Positions 15,416-23,940 of a stretch of DNA of 64,000 nt are shown here, in pieces. The notes under the pieces were generated by a model. The model had not been told where the DNA came from, did no database searches, and saw only the letters and a program-made list of their open reading frames with translations. This DNA is from Parahaliea maris (GTDB lineage Bacteria; Pseudomonadota; Gammaproteobacteria; Pseudomonadales; Halieaceae). The stretch covers positions 1-64,000 of the forward strand of contig NZ_VRZA01000008.1 in NCBI RefSeq assembly GCF_008064665.1, in the 5' to 3' direction. The stretch's first letter is position 1, and each line of letters begins with the position of its first letter. The translations under genes were made by a program, and so were the position numbers.

Positions 15416-16057
15416 CTATCTCACTCGTATCTTCGGTTCAGGTGCGCCGCGGCGCATGGTGGCCAGGAACTCTTCCAGTGGTGCCGGCGCCGCCACCTGG
15501 GGCTCCTCGTCGCCGGGGGGATTGGCCCAGAACTCGGCCCAGCTCGGCCACAGCGCATGATAGGCGCCTTCGTAGGCTTCACGATCTGGCCAGCGCATCT
15601 TGTCATCGCCGGTCGGGGGTTTGTTGAGGTCGGTGGCATACCAGTAACAGGGCAGGCGCCGGCGGAAATACCAGCGGCCGTCGATACGCTCGTAGTTGTC
15701 CCAGTAGAGCATCTGCATGATGACCCACTCGCTGTCACCGTTGGCACAGGGCGTTTCGTGCTCGTTCTTGGAGTACACCACACCGTGGGCATGGTCGGCG
15801 TCATCGAACTCGATGATGTGATTGCCGATATGGTGCGATGTACCGGTGAACTGCAGACGCAGGGTATCGTCGAGCCAGCGCTTGAGCTGGGCGCGCCCGC
15901 TCAATTCGCGGCTGACCCGGATATCCGGTGCAAACAGGTTCACGTGGGCATCCAGGTCCCGCATGTCCAGCGACAGGGAATACTTGGCGGCTAACTGGCG
16001 GATTTCGTCCAGGGACTCCAGGCGGTCGATGCGCCCGGCCAGATCCAGATCACTCAT
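15416..16057 (-). CDS. NTF2-like / SnoaL-type protein
   Basis: A 213-residue protein with the cone-shaped NTF2 fold signature. IDRLESLDEIRQLAAKYS starts the first helices, DAHVNLFAPD and HHIGNHIIEFDD build the strands, and a long tryptophan-rich C-terminal tail runs from about 150. Relatives include ketosteroid isomerases, dehydratases and ring-dioxygenase small subunits. Many members next to SDR and OYE genes in terpenoid/steroid degraders have no defined activity. It is packed between the OYE gene (2 bp) and the SDR (3 bp). An isomerase or hydratase of a cyclic intermediate is a guess. Confidence 0.75.
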   Translation of the reverse strand: MSDLDLAGRIDRLESLDEIRQLAAKYSLSLDMRDLDAHVNLFAPDIRVSRELSGRAQLKRWLDDTLRLQFTGTSHHIGNHIIEFDDADHAHGVVYSKNEHETPCANGDSEWVIMQMLYWDNYERIDGRWYFRRRLPCYWYATDLNKPPTGDDKMRWPDREAYEGAYHALWPSWAEFWANPPGDEEPQVAAPAPLEEFLATMRRGAPEPKIRVR

Positions 16058-16060
16058 AGC

Positions 16061-16831
16061 TCAGTCCCAACTGGCGGTGCCAGTGTTGAGTTCAGCGGTA
16101 CGCCCGCCATCCACCACCAGTTCCGCACCGGTGATATAGGAAGCCTCATCACTGGCCAGGAACAGGATGGCATTGGCGCACTCCCGGGGATCGCCAATCC
16201 GTTTGACGGGAATCGACTTCGCCGTGGCCTGCTGCGATTGCTCATCGGGCATCAGGGATTCGGTGGGCGGGGTCAGGAAGGCGCCGGGAATCACCGTGTT
16301 GACGCGCACCTTGCCGCCCCATTCGATGGCCGCATTGCGGGACAGCCCCAGCATCGCGGCCTTGGCCGCCGAGTAACCGGCTGTCCCTACGGAACCGGCA
16401 AGACCGCAGACCGAAGCCACGTTGACTACCGCGCCGCCGTGCTCCGCCAACTGACGATACGCTTCGCGCATCAGGAACATGGCGCCGTCCAGGGACACGG
16501 TGAAATTCTGGCGCCAGGCCCGGGTGTCGTGGCTGGCCAGCATACCGGGCACCATCAACACCGCGTTGTTGACGATAATGTCCACCTTGCCGAAGGCGGC
16601 AACCGCCGCCTCCACCAGGCCCTTTACCGCATCCTCGTCGCTGATATCGGTGGCGTGAGCGGTGGCTGTGCCACCCGCGGCGTCGATCTCCCTCACGATA
16701 CTGTCGAGCTGCTCCTGGCGACGGGCCGCCAGCACCACCCGCGCGCCCTCTTCTGCGAAGCGGCGGGCTGTCGCTTCACCGATGCCCTGGCTGGCTCCGG
16801 TGATGATGGCTACCTTGTCCTTGAGTCTCAT
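16061..16831 (-). CDS. SDR-family oxidoreductase
   Basis: A 256-residue classical SDR with TGASQGIG (11-18), NNA (88-90), S140, Y153 and K157. AARRQE after beta-strand 2 suggests NADP(H). It is the first gene of the SDR-NTF2-OYE unit, with start ATG at 16829-16831 and a 271-bp divergent spacer to the Rieske oxygenase. Together these genes look like an oxidation/reduction module for a cyclic alcohol or ketone. Substrate unknown. Confidence 0.85.
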   Translation of the reverse strand: MRLKDKVAIITGASQGIGEATARRFAEEGARVVLAARRQEQLDSIVREIDAAGGTATAHATDISDEDAVKGLVEAAVAAFGKVDIIVNNAVLMVPGMLASHDTRAWRQNFTVSLDGAMFLMREAYRQLAEHGGAVVNVASVCGLAGSVGTAGYSAAKAAMLGLSRNAAIEWGGKVRVNTVIPGAFLTPPTESLMPDEQSQQATAKSIPVKRIGDPRECANAILFLASDEASYITGAELVVDGGRTAELNTGTASWD

Positions 16832-17037
16832 GGCTGTTTCCCACTGTTAATTTCACTGGGCAAAGCTTAGGCGCCGGGGCGAGACAGGGTCAACGAATCG
16901 GGGCCTTGCCAAGCGCCCGATTTACCGCTACCGGGCCTGATTTGCTCCTGGGGTATAGGTATTTACGCGAGTAACGAAGCAGACAGTTTTTGCAAGTCGT
17001 TCAAAGCCGGCAGGAGCTGACCTACAGTGAAGTCATC

Positions 17038-17107
17038 GACAACACACGACAACTTTTGTGACAACTTCTTCGACAACTTTTGTGACGACACAGGTGACAA
17101 CAATGAG
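17038..17107 (+). repeat. 12-bp tandem repeat in front of the Rieske gene
   Basis: Units of 12 bp starting with GACAAC follow each other at 17048, 17060, 17072, 17084 (GACGAC variant) and 17096, the first and third being identical (GACAACTTTTGT). A partial copy precedes at 17038. The last unit runs into the start codon at 17103. It contains several in-frame GTG codons, so a longer protein start inside the array cannot be excluded. Confidence 0.8.
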
Positions 17108-18083
17108 CAAACGCATCCCGCTACCAATGCCCTTCGGCTGGTTCCAGGTGGCCTACTCCCACGAGCTGGCAGTGGCCGAATCAAAGCCCCTGCGCTACTT
17201 CGATACCGACCTGGTGATGTTCCGTACCGAAAGCGGCGAGGTCAAAGTACTGGACGCCTACTGCCCGCACATGGGCGCCCACCTGGGCTACGGCATTCGC
17301 GGTCAGGCCGGCGGCGGCTCGGAAGTGCGCGGCGATTCCATCATCTGCCCCTTCCACGGCTGGGCCTATAACGGTGAAGGGAAATGCACCGACGTGCCCT
17401 ACGCCAATAACCCACCGCCCAGAGTGGCGCGCTGCGAAACGGTGATCAAACCCTGGCACGTGCGCGAGATGAACCAGTGCATCTTCGTCTGGTACCACCC
17501 ACAGGACATCGAACCGGCCTTTGAGCCCGACCGGGTGCCCGAGGCGGCAGCGGACAACAGCGAGTGGGGTTCACTGAAGATTCACGAGTGGGACATTGCC
17601 ACCCACACCCAGGAGGTGGGCGAAAACTCCGTAGATGCCGCACACTTCCTCTACGTGCACGGCACCCAGAACATCCCCACCCCGGATGTCACTGAATTTG
17701 ACGGTATCCGCCGCCGCAGCCGGCTGGTGAGCAAGATGCAGACCCCCCGGGGAGAAATCACCGGGGTGATCGACAACGCCAACGTTGGCCCCGGTCAGGC
17801 GGTGGTCCGCTTCAGCGGGATCTGTGACACCGTGCTGATGGCCAACCTGACGCCGGTAGACGAGGAAAACTGCAAAGCCTTCTACGCCTTTATCCAGAAA
17901 AAGGTCGATGGCAAAGAACCCGTAGGCGGTGTCGCCGATGCCATCGTGGCCGACATCCGCAAACAGATGGAAGAAGACCGCATTATCTGGGCGCGCAAGA
18001 AATACTTCGAAAAGCCCATGCTGTGCGACAACGACGGCCCCTTCGCCAGGTTCCGGAAATGGTACGGGCAGTTTCTGGTGTAA
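17103..18083 (+). CDS. Rieske non-haem iron oxygenase, KshA/DAF-36-like
   Basis: A 326-residue oxygenase component. The Rieske [2Fe-2S] ligands are C54-x-H56 in YCPHMGAHLGYG and C82-x2-H85 in CPFHGW. The mononuclear iron site has D178, H181 and H186 within NSVDAAHFLYVHG. The overall sequence, starting with PFGWFQVAYSHEL, resembles 3-ketosteroid 9-alpha-hydroxylase oxygenase (KshA) and cholesterol 7-desaturases, so a steroid or other polycyclic substrate is likely. It needs a reductase, which is not encoded nearby; the distant fpr is a possible but unproven donor. I chose ATG 17103, with AGGTGA upstream, over the GTG at 17058 that would translate the 12-bp repeats. The SDR-NTF2-OYE unit is divergent and probably co-functional. 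Confidence 0.85.
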   Translation: MSKRIPLPMPFGWFQVAYSHELAVAESKPLRYFDTDLVMFRTESGEVKVLDAYCPHMGAHLGYGIRGQAGGGSEVRGDSIICPFHGWAYNGEGKCTDVPYANNPPPRVARCETVIKPWHVREMNQCIFVWYHPQDIEPAFEPDRVPEAAADNSEWGSLKIHEWDIATHTQEVGENSVDAAHFLYVHGTQNIPTPDVTEFDGIRRRSRLVSKMQTPRGEITGVIDNANVGPGQAVVRFSGICDTVLMANLTPVDEENCKAFYAFIQKKVDGKEPVGGVADAIVADIRKQMEEDRIIWARKKYFEKPMLCDNDGPFARFRKWYGQFLV

Positions 18084-18087
18084 AAAA

Positions 18088-18107
18088 AACCCGCCTTGCG
18101 GCGGGTT
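18088..18107 (-). terminator. Hairpin terminator after the Rieske gene, T-run on the minus side
   Basis: AACCCGCC/GGCGGGTT is a perfect 8-bp stem with a TTGC loop starting 5 bp after the Rieske stop codon. The flanking A-run (18082-18089) gives a strong T-tract only when read on the minus strand; on the plus side the tract is broken (TTCAAAAT). Probably a bidirectional terminator with an eroded plus-side tract. Confidence 0.6.
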
Positions 18108-18263
18108 CAAAATAACTCTTGCTTAGACCTGGATGGGGTTACCATCTGCGCCGGGGGATTGGCGCTCTGCGTCGGCCAGGGATAACCGAGCGCAACATCT
18201 TGAGTTGGATAAACTATAGCCCCCTTGCTGATATATTCCCAATGTATTAGTTTTATGTATCAC

Positions 18264-18278
18264 ATGAATCATATTCAT
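18264..18278 (+). promoter_or_regulatory. Palindrome in the lysR promoter (T-N11-A type)
   Basis: ATGAAT-CAT-ATTCAT is a perfect 6-3-6 inverted repeat 9 bp before the start codon of the LysR gene and contains T-N11-A, the core of LysR-type operators. The surrounding 18,200-18,290 stretch is clearly AT-rich against its neighbours. Autoregulation is inferred. Confidence 0.45.
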
Positions 18279-18286
18279 ATTAAGAA

Positions 18287-19237
18287 ATGGATACCCGCTC
18301 CCTCCAGAAGATTGACCTCAACCTGCTCGTCGCCTTGCAGGCCCTGCTGGAGGAGCGTTCGGTATCGCGGGCAGCGGCTCGCCTGCATATAACCCAGCCC
18401 GCCATGAGCAAGACCCTGTCCCGACTGCGCACGGTCTTCGGGGACGCCCTGTTTACCCGCGGCAATCGCGGTATCCAACCCACCCCCCGGGCCCTCGAAC
18501 TGGAACAGGAGTTACCGCTCCTGCTGACGGATATCTCCCGCCTGGTTACCGGTCGGGAATTCGATCCCTGGGCCTGCACCGAAGAGGTGGTGCTGGCACT
18601 GTCGGAGTATGTTGGCGTGGCGCTACTGCCACCGCTGATCCAGCGTCTGCATGAGCAGGCCCCGCGCCTGTCGATCCGCACCATTACCCGGGTCGAGAAC
18701 CAACTGGAACAGCTCGCCAACGGCAACCTGGATTTCGCCATTCATATCGCCCATTCCCACTACCCGCCCGAGTTCCGCACCCACCAGGTGGGCAGCTCGC
18801 CCTCGGCGATCCTGGTGCGGGAGGGCCATCCACTGACCCACGGTGAAATCACCTGGGAGCGGCTGGGCAGCTATCCCCTGATCCGCCTGTACATTTCCGA
18901 CCAGGGTCAGTCCGAACTCGTGCGCAGTTCGGAAACTTTCAACCGCATGCGCCACCCCCAACAGGGTTCACTGGAAACCTCGCACCTGATGACCGCGCTG
19001 GAAGTACTGCGCAACACCGATTACTTCCTGCCGGGCCCGGCCTATATACTGCAAAACCCCGCCAGTGCGCGGGGAATCGTCGGCCTGCAGCCCCCGGAAA
19101 GTGACGACCACAGCATCGACTACGTCCTGGCCATGCATGAACGCGGCACCAACTCACCGCTGCACCAGTGGATGTGGCACCAGATCCTGGAAACGCTGAA
19201 AGCGCTGGAAGCGGAGGCCAGTCGGGAACACAGTTAA
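18287..19237 (+). CDS. LysR-family transcriptional regulator
   Basis: A 316-residue LTTR. The N-terminal HTH (about 8-67) contains LVALQALLEERSVSRAAARL and TQPAMSKTLSRLR, with FTRGNRGIQPTPRA at its end; a PBP2-type effector domain (about 95-300) follows. It resembles the NodD/LinR-like branch (MDTRSLQKIDLNLLVAL). It stands alone between the Rieske oxygenase and tatD on the same strand. The target may be the Rieske/SDR cluster or itself, given the palindrome just upstream. Confidence 0.87.
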   Translation: MDTRSLQKIDLNLLVALQALLEERSVSRAAARLHITQPAMSKTLSRLRTVFGDALFTRGNRGIQPTPRALELEQELPLLLTDISRLVTGREFDPWACTEEVVLALSEYVGVALLPPLIQRLHEQAPRLSIRTITRVENQLEQLANGNLDFAIHIAHSHYPPEFRTHQVGSSPSAILVREGHPLTHGEITWERLGSYPLIRLYISDQGQSELVRSSETFNRMRHPQQGSLETSHLMTALEVLRNTDYFLPGPAYILQNPASARGIVGLQPPESDDHSIDYVLAMHERGTNSPLHQWMWHQILETLKALEAEASREHS

Positions 19238-19311
19238 CCCCCTTCCACCCGGGCGCTGCGTGTCCTATCCTTAGCGGCCAGCCACGGCCCACTTACCCTG
19301 CGACAGGAATT

Positions 19312-20124
19312 ATGAGCAAGAGCAAGCGCCGCGACATTCCCCACTTCAAGACCCCCCTTATCGAGACCCACTGCCACCTGGACTACCTGGACCAGGAGCA
19401 GCTCGAGCATACCCTGGAGCGGGCGGAGGAGGTCGGCGTCGAGCGCATCATCACCATTGCCGTATCCCCCTGTAACCTCGACCGGGTGTTCCAGCTCGCC
19501 CACAGTGCGCCCAATGTCTGGGGTACCCAGGGCATCCACCCCCACGAGGCGGAGAGCTACGACAACGCGGTGGCCGAGGTCATCCGCGAGCGCGCGGCCG
19601 ACCCGCGCATCCTGGCGGTAGGGGAAATAGGCCTGGACTATTTTTACGACCACGCCGACCGCAGCGTGCAGTGCCAGGTGTTCGAGGCCCAGCTACAGCT
19701 GGCAGTGGAACTGGACCTGCCAGTGGTCATCCATACCCGCGAGGCGGACGAGGACACCCGGGCCATCCTCGAGAATTTCAGCTCCAGCCTGGCCAGGCGC
19801 GGTGTCATCCACAGCTTTACCTCGGGCCTGCCGCTGGCGGAGTTCTGCCTGGCGGACGGCTATATGCTCGGTTTCAATGGCATTACCACGTTCAACCGGG
19901 CCGACAACGTGCGCGAGGTGGTGGCGGTCACCCCGCTGGAGCAATTGTTGCTGGAGACCGACGCACCCTACCTCACCCCGGTGCCCTACCGGGGCAAGCC
20001 CAACGCCCCCTATTACCTGCCCTTCGTGGCGGAGAAAGTCGCCGAGGTGAAGGGCGTCGAGGTCGAACACCTGCTGCTGCAGGCCCGCAACAACAGCCTG
20101 CAGCTATTCTTTGGCGGTGAGTAG
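19312..20124 (+). CDS. TatD-family metal-dependent hydrolase / DNase
   Basis: A 270-residue TIM-barrel metallohydrolase. H20 and H22 in ETHCHLD, the Glu of GEIGLDYFYD, the His in VVIHTREADEDT, a further His in HSFTS and the Asp of LETDAPYLTP supply the metal site. TatD is a 3'-5' exonuclease in E. coli; YcfH/YjjV paralogues have the same motifs, so the exact orthology is open. The start at 19312 (MSKSKRRD) follows GACAGGAATT; the open frame upstream is non-coding. RapA follows in the same direction after 101 bp. Confidence 0.9.
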   Translation: MSKSKRRDIPHFKTPLIETHCHLDYLDQEQLEHTLERAEEVGVERIITIAVSPCNLDRVFQLAHSAPNVWGTQGIHPHEAESYDNAVAEVIRERAADPRILAVGEIGLDYFYDHADRSVQCQVFEAQLQLAVELDLPVVIHTREADEDTRAILENFSSSLARRGVIHSFTSGLPLAEFCLADGYMLGFNGITTFNRADNVREVVAVTPLEQLLLETDAPYLTPVPYRGKPNAPYYLPFVAEKVAEVKGVEVEHLLLQARNNSLQLFFGGE

Positions 20125-20225
20125 GCCGACCGGGCAACTGGTCACAACACCGCACGCCATTCGGTGCTAAACTACGCGCCTTTTCTTCCCGGCCCCGGCT
20201 GTGGGCCGCGCAACACAGGCAGTCT

Positions 20226-22988
20226 ATGGAGTACATAATCGGACAGCGCTGGGTCAGTCACGCCGATGCCCAACTGGGTCTGGGTGTGATCGTCGAGATC
20301 GAGCAGCGCCGCGTCACCGTCAATTTTCCCGCCGTGGGCGAGGAGCGCACCTACGCCATCGATGGCGCCCCCCTCACCCGCCTGAGGTTCCAGGAGGGCG
20401 ATCATATCGCCACGGTTTCCGGCGTGGAGCTGGTGGTGACCCGGGTCGATGAACACCAGGGCTTGCTGCTCTACACCGGCACCGACCACCACGATGCCGA
20501 ACTGACTGTGTCGGAGCTGGAACTGGACGCCTACGTCCAGCTCACCACCCCCCAGCAGCGCCTGCTCAACGGTCATTTCGACAAGAACAGCGATTTTGCC
20601 CTGCGGGTGGCGACCTTCGACTACCTGGACCGCCAGCAGCGCTCCCCGGTGCGAGGCCTCATGGGGTCGCGCACTAGCCTGCTGCCCCACCAGGTCTATA
20701 TCGCCAACGAGGTGGGCCAGCGCTTTGCGCCGCGGGTACTGCTGGCCGACGAGGTGGGCCTGGGCAAGACCATCGAAGCGGGCATGATCATGCACCAGCA
20801 ACTGCTCAGTGGGCGCGCCTCACGGGTACTGGTGCTGGTACCGGAAACCCTGCTGCACCAGTGGCTGGTGGAAATGCTGCGGCGGTTCAACCTGCATTTT
20901 GCCCTGTTCGACGATGAACGGCTGGCGGAAATCGACGCCGGCAACCCCTTCGAGGCCGAGCAACTGTTGCTGTGCAGCACCAGTCTGTTCGCCGGGCAGC
21001 CGGAACGCCGCGAGCAGGTGCTCGCCGCGCCCTGGGACCTGGTGGTGGTCGACGAGGCCCATCACCTGGAATGGTCTGCAGAGGCTCCCAGCGAGGAATA
21101 CCAGCTGGTCGAGTCCCTGGCGGGTAACAGCGCCGGCCTGCTGCTGTTGACGGCCACGCCGGAACAGGTGGGCCAGGCCAGCCATTTCGCCCGTCTGCGC
21201 CTGCTGGACCCGTCCCGGTTCCACGACCTGGAGCAGTTTGCCGCCGAGGAGAGCCAGTATCACCGCTGGAGCGACATGGCCCAGCAGATCGAGGCGGGAG
21301 AGATCCCCGGCGACCTGCCGGAAGGCCTCGACCGCAACGCCGAACCGGCGCAACTGATCGAGCAGATCCTGGATCGCCACGGCACCGGCCGCGTGCTGTT
21401 CCGCAACACCCGCGCGGCGGTGAGCGGTTTCCCCCAGCGCCTGCTACACCGACACCCGCTGCCCTGCCCGGAGGAGTACCGCTTTTCCTCCGTGGATGTC
21501 GACAGTGGCCTTCATCCCGAACTGCCCTATCACGATGACAGCTGGCTGGCCTTTGACCCCCGGGTCAACTGGCTGGAGCAAACTCTCAAGCAGTTGCGCC
21601 CTGCCAAGGCACTGGTGATCTGCGCCAATGCCGATACCGCCGTGGCGCTGGAGCATCACCTGCACCTGCGCGCCGGGATTCGTTCTGCGGCCTTCTACGA
21701 AGGGCTGTCGATTATCGAGCGCGACCGGGCTGCAGCCTACTTCGCCGACGAGGTCAATGGCGCCCAGACCCTGGTGTGTTCGGAAATTGGCAGCGAGGGT
21801 CGCAATTTCCAGTTTGCCCACCACCTGATTCTGTTCGACCTGCCCCTGAACCCGGACCTGCTGGAGCAGCGCATCGGCCGCCTGGACCGCATCGGCCAGC
21901 AACACGACGTGGAAATCCACGTGCCGTACCTCGAGGGCACCGCCCAGGAGACCCTGCTGGACTGGTATGAGCGCGGGCTGGATGCCTTCAGCGAGAGCTG
22001 CTCTGCCGGCTACATGATCTTCCAGCGCTTCAGGGAGGCCCTGCTGGGACACCTGGAACAGCGCGGCGAGGGCTTTGAGGCACTGCTCAGCGAGACGGCA
22101 GAGTTTACCGTCCAGACCCGCCTGGAGCTGCGCGAGGGGCAGGATCGCCTCCTCGAGCGCAACTCCTGCAAGCCGGACGCTGCCAACGCGCTGATCGACG
22201 CAATCAGCGAGCGTGAAAATTCCGATGAACTGCAGGAATACCTGGAAGCGCTGTGCGAGGCCTTCGGTGTCGACACCGAATTCCACTCGGAACACACCCT
22301 GATCCTGCGCCCGTCCGAGCATATGCTCACCGGCCACTTCCCCTACCTGCGTGACGAGGGCACCACCGTGACCTTCGACCGCGACAAGGGCCTGGCCCGG
22401 GAAGACCTGGCCTTCCTCACCTGGGAGCATCCCATGCTGGTGGAAGCCATGGACATGGTGCACTCCACCGAACTCGGCAACGCCGCCATCGGCACCATCA
22501 AGCTGAAAGGCATCGCCCCCGGCACCATGATGCTGGAGTGCCTGTTCACGGTGAATTGCGTGGCCCCGAAAGAGCTGCAGGTGGAGCGTTTCCTGCCGCT
22601 CTCCCCCACCCGCCTGCTGGTGGACGCCCGCGGCAAGGACCTGGCCCACCTGGTGCCCCATACCCGCCTCAATGAACTGGTGGAACGGGTGAAGAAGCCC
22701 GTCGCATTGGCCATCATCAAACAGGTGCAGAAGGAAGTGGACGCCAAGATGTTGCTGGCAACCCGCCAGGCGGAAACGCGTCTGTCCGACCTGCTCAGCG
22801 AAGCCGAGGCCGAGATGCGGGCGCAACTGGGCGCCGAGCGCGAGCGCCTGGCGGCGCTGCAGAAAGTGAACCCCTCGATACGCCAGGAAGAACTGGACCA
22901 CCTGGACTACCGCATTGAGGAGTGCGCCATTCACATCCGCCACGCCAGCCTGCAATTGCAGGCGCTGCGGTTGATCCTGACGACCTGA
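20226..22988 (+). CDS. rapA: RNA polymerase-associated ATPase RapA (HepA)
   Basis: A 920-residue SWI2/SNF2-type ATPase. The two N-terminal Tudor-like domains (about 1-110) start with YIIGQRWVSHADAQLGLG. The helicase core has Walker A in LADEVGLGKTIEAG near 175, DEAHHLEW near 276 and the RecA2 motif LEQRIGRLDRIGQQHDVEIHVPY near 545. The C-terminal spacer and dimer-like domains complete the typical layout. E. coli RapA is 968 residues, so this copy is somewhat shorter. It binds RNA polymerase and recycles it after termination, notably under high salt. Core gammaproteobacterial gene. Confidence 0.95.
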   Translation: MEYIIGQRWVSHADAQLGLGVIVEIEQRRVTVNFPAVGEERTYAIDGAPLTRLRFQEGDHIATVSGVELVVTRVDEHQGLLLYTGTDHHDAELTVSELELDAYVQLTTPQQRLLNGHFDKNSDFALRVATFDYLDRQQRSPVRGLMGSRTSLLPHQVYIANEVGQRFAPRVLLADEVGLGKTIEAGMIMHQQLLSGRASRVLVLVPETLLHQWLVEMLRRFNLHFALFDDERLAEIDAGNPFEAEQLLLCSTSLFAGQPERREQVLAAPWDLVVVDEAHHLEWSAEAPSEEYQLVESLAGNSAGLLLLTATPEQVGQASHFARLRLLDPSRFHDLEQFAAEESQYHRWSDMAQQIEAGEIPGDLPEGLDRNAEPAQLIEQILDRHGTGRVLFRNTRAAVSGFPQRLLHRHPLPCPEEYRFSSVDVDSGLHPELPYHDDSWLAFDPRVNWLEQTLKQLRPAKALVICANADTAVALEHHLHLRAGIRSAAFYEGLSIIERDRAAAYFADEVNGAQTLVCSEIGSEGRNFQFAHHLILFDLPLNPDLLEQRIGRLDRIGQQHDVEIHVPYLEGTAQETLLDWYERGLDAFSESCSAGYMIFQRFREALLGHLEQRGEGFEALLSETAEFTVQTRLELREGQDRLLERNSCKPDAANALIDAISERENSDELQEYLEALCEAFGVDTEFHSEHTLILRPSEHMLTGHFPYLRDEGTTVTFDRDKGLAREDLAFLTWEHPMLVEAMDMVHSTELGNAAIGTIKLKGIAPGTMMLECLFTVNCVAPKELQVERFLPLSPTRLLVDARGKDLAHLVPHTRLNELVERVKKPVALAIIKQVQKEVDAKMLLATRQAETRLSDLLSEAEAEMRAQLGAERERLAALQKVNPSIRQEELDHLDYRIEECAIHIRHASLQLQALRLILTT

Positions 22989-23309
22989 CGGAGAAAGGGT
23001 TTAGGGGGCGCGGGTGGTCATGTCACCCGCCCTAGCCGCCCCCACTTGTTGTCGGCCTGGACCGTGGTCCGGCAGAGTCTCCTGTATTAAGACCGGGACG
23101 CTCGCTACAAGTTCAGTGTGCCGAACTCCGCGCCAGATTACCGTTCCGCTCCCCGGCTAACAGCAGCTCCACCACCAGCAAATTCGGCAGCCGGCTCAGC
23201 CAGGCAACTGCTTTCAGTACACATCCCCTGAACAGACTTTGTGTGGCCACCTTGGCATAGCACTTGCTTGTTCACTTTATTTGAAAAACCTCTGCCATGG
23301 TGCCCCGAT
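22989..23309. other. Gene-free spacer between rapA and the globin gene
   Basis: No start-to-stop gene is evident. A GCGGGTG/CACCCGC stem at about 23010-23030, just after rapA, may end its transcript but lacks a T-run. On the minus strand a stop-to-stop frame (about 23260-23120) encodes a leucine-rich stretch with no start codon, perhaps a gene remnant. The promoter of the globin gene should lie in the AT-richer end (about 23230-23300). Confidence 0.4.
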
Positions 23310-23720
23310 ATGCCCAACTACGATGAAGTCTTCGCCGAAAGCTTTGCGCGCATCCTCGGCGATGGTGCCTACAACCCGGAATTCATCCGTACTTTTTACG
23401 ACATCTTTCTCCAGGCGTCTCCCGCTGTGGCACAGAAATTCGAGCAAACCGACATGAGTGCCCAGCGAACCATGCTGCATGACTCGTTGCTGCTGATGAT
23501 AGATTTCAACAAAACCAGAGCACCGACCCCACCCCTGGTGCGCCTGGCGGAAATTCACAGTCGTCGTGGCCACGACGTGTCGCTGGAATTTTACGACCTG
23601 TGGTTGGACAGCCTGGTTACCGCTTTGAGCCGCCATGACCCTGGCTTCAATAGTGAAGTGGACCTGGCCTGGCGCATCGCACTTGCTCCGGGTATCTGCT
23701 TTATGCGATTCGCTTATTGA
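23310..23720 (+). CDS. Globin-like haem protein
   Basis: A 136-residue single-domain globin. The helical pattern and the words FYDIFLQASPAVAQKF, LVRLAEIHS and LAPGICFMRF agree with a family of short bacterial globins seen in marine gammaproteobacteria. H83 is the likely proximal haem ligand, H88 the alternative. The start at ATG 23310 gives the family length; the upstream in-frame GTG codons from 23241 add an unrelated tail. The ribosome binding site is weak. Role unknown: oxygen or NO binding or redox sensing are possible. It is monocistronic. Confidence 0.72.
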   Translation: MPNYDEVFAESFARILGDGAYNPEFIRTFYDIFLQASPAVAQKFEQTDMSAQRTMLHDSLLLMIDFNKTRAPTPPLVRLAEIHSRRGHDVSLEFYDLWLDSLVTALSRHDPGFNSEVDLAWRIALAPGICFMRFAY

Positions 23721-23728
23721 GACTGCGT

Positions 23729-23755
23729 AAAAGGGATTAAGGGGTCAGCCCTTTT
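23729..23755 (+). terminator. Possible terminator after the globin gene
   Basis: AAAAGGG (23729-23735) pairs with CCCTTTT (23749-23755), 9 bp after the globin stop codon. The stem is 7 bp with a 13-nt loop, the T-tract being part of the stem. Weak but well placed. Confidence 0.45.
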
Positions 23756-23940
23756 CCTCACGTGACTTCCGCTATCACCTCGAAGCGGCCCCTGTTGGCG
23801 CTGGGGTACAACTAGTAACTGAAGCGGCCGCCTTCGCTTAGGAGCGATTTTCGGGCTGTCCTTGCTTCAATCAAAGCCATCACCTCATGCGCAATAGCGT
23901 CTATCCTTTCCATAGATGTGGCAATCTGGGGGGGGAGAAG

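Noticed and set aside
17058-17102. Upstream GTG start of the Rieske oxygenase
   Set aside because: Would translate the 12-bp repeat into a Thr-rich tail absent from relatives; ATG 17103 has an AGGTGA site. Not fully excluded.
17038-17107. CRISPR array
   Set aside because: Units are 12 bp without spacers and no cas genes are present; it is a simple tandem repeat.
21444-22955. 503-codon open frame opposite rapA
   Set aside because: Antisense shadow; RapA motifs on the plus strand are unambiguous.
23120-23275. Leucine-rich stop-to-stop frame on the minus strand between rapA and the globin gene
   Set aside because: No start codon or ribosome binding site; at most a gene remnant.
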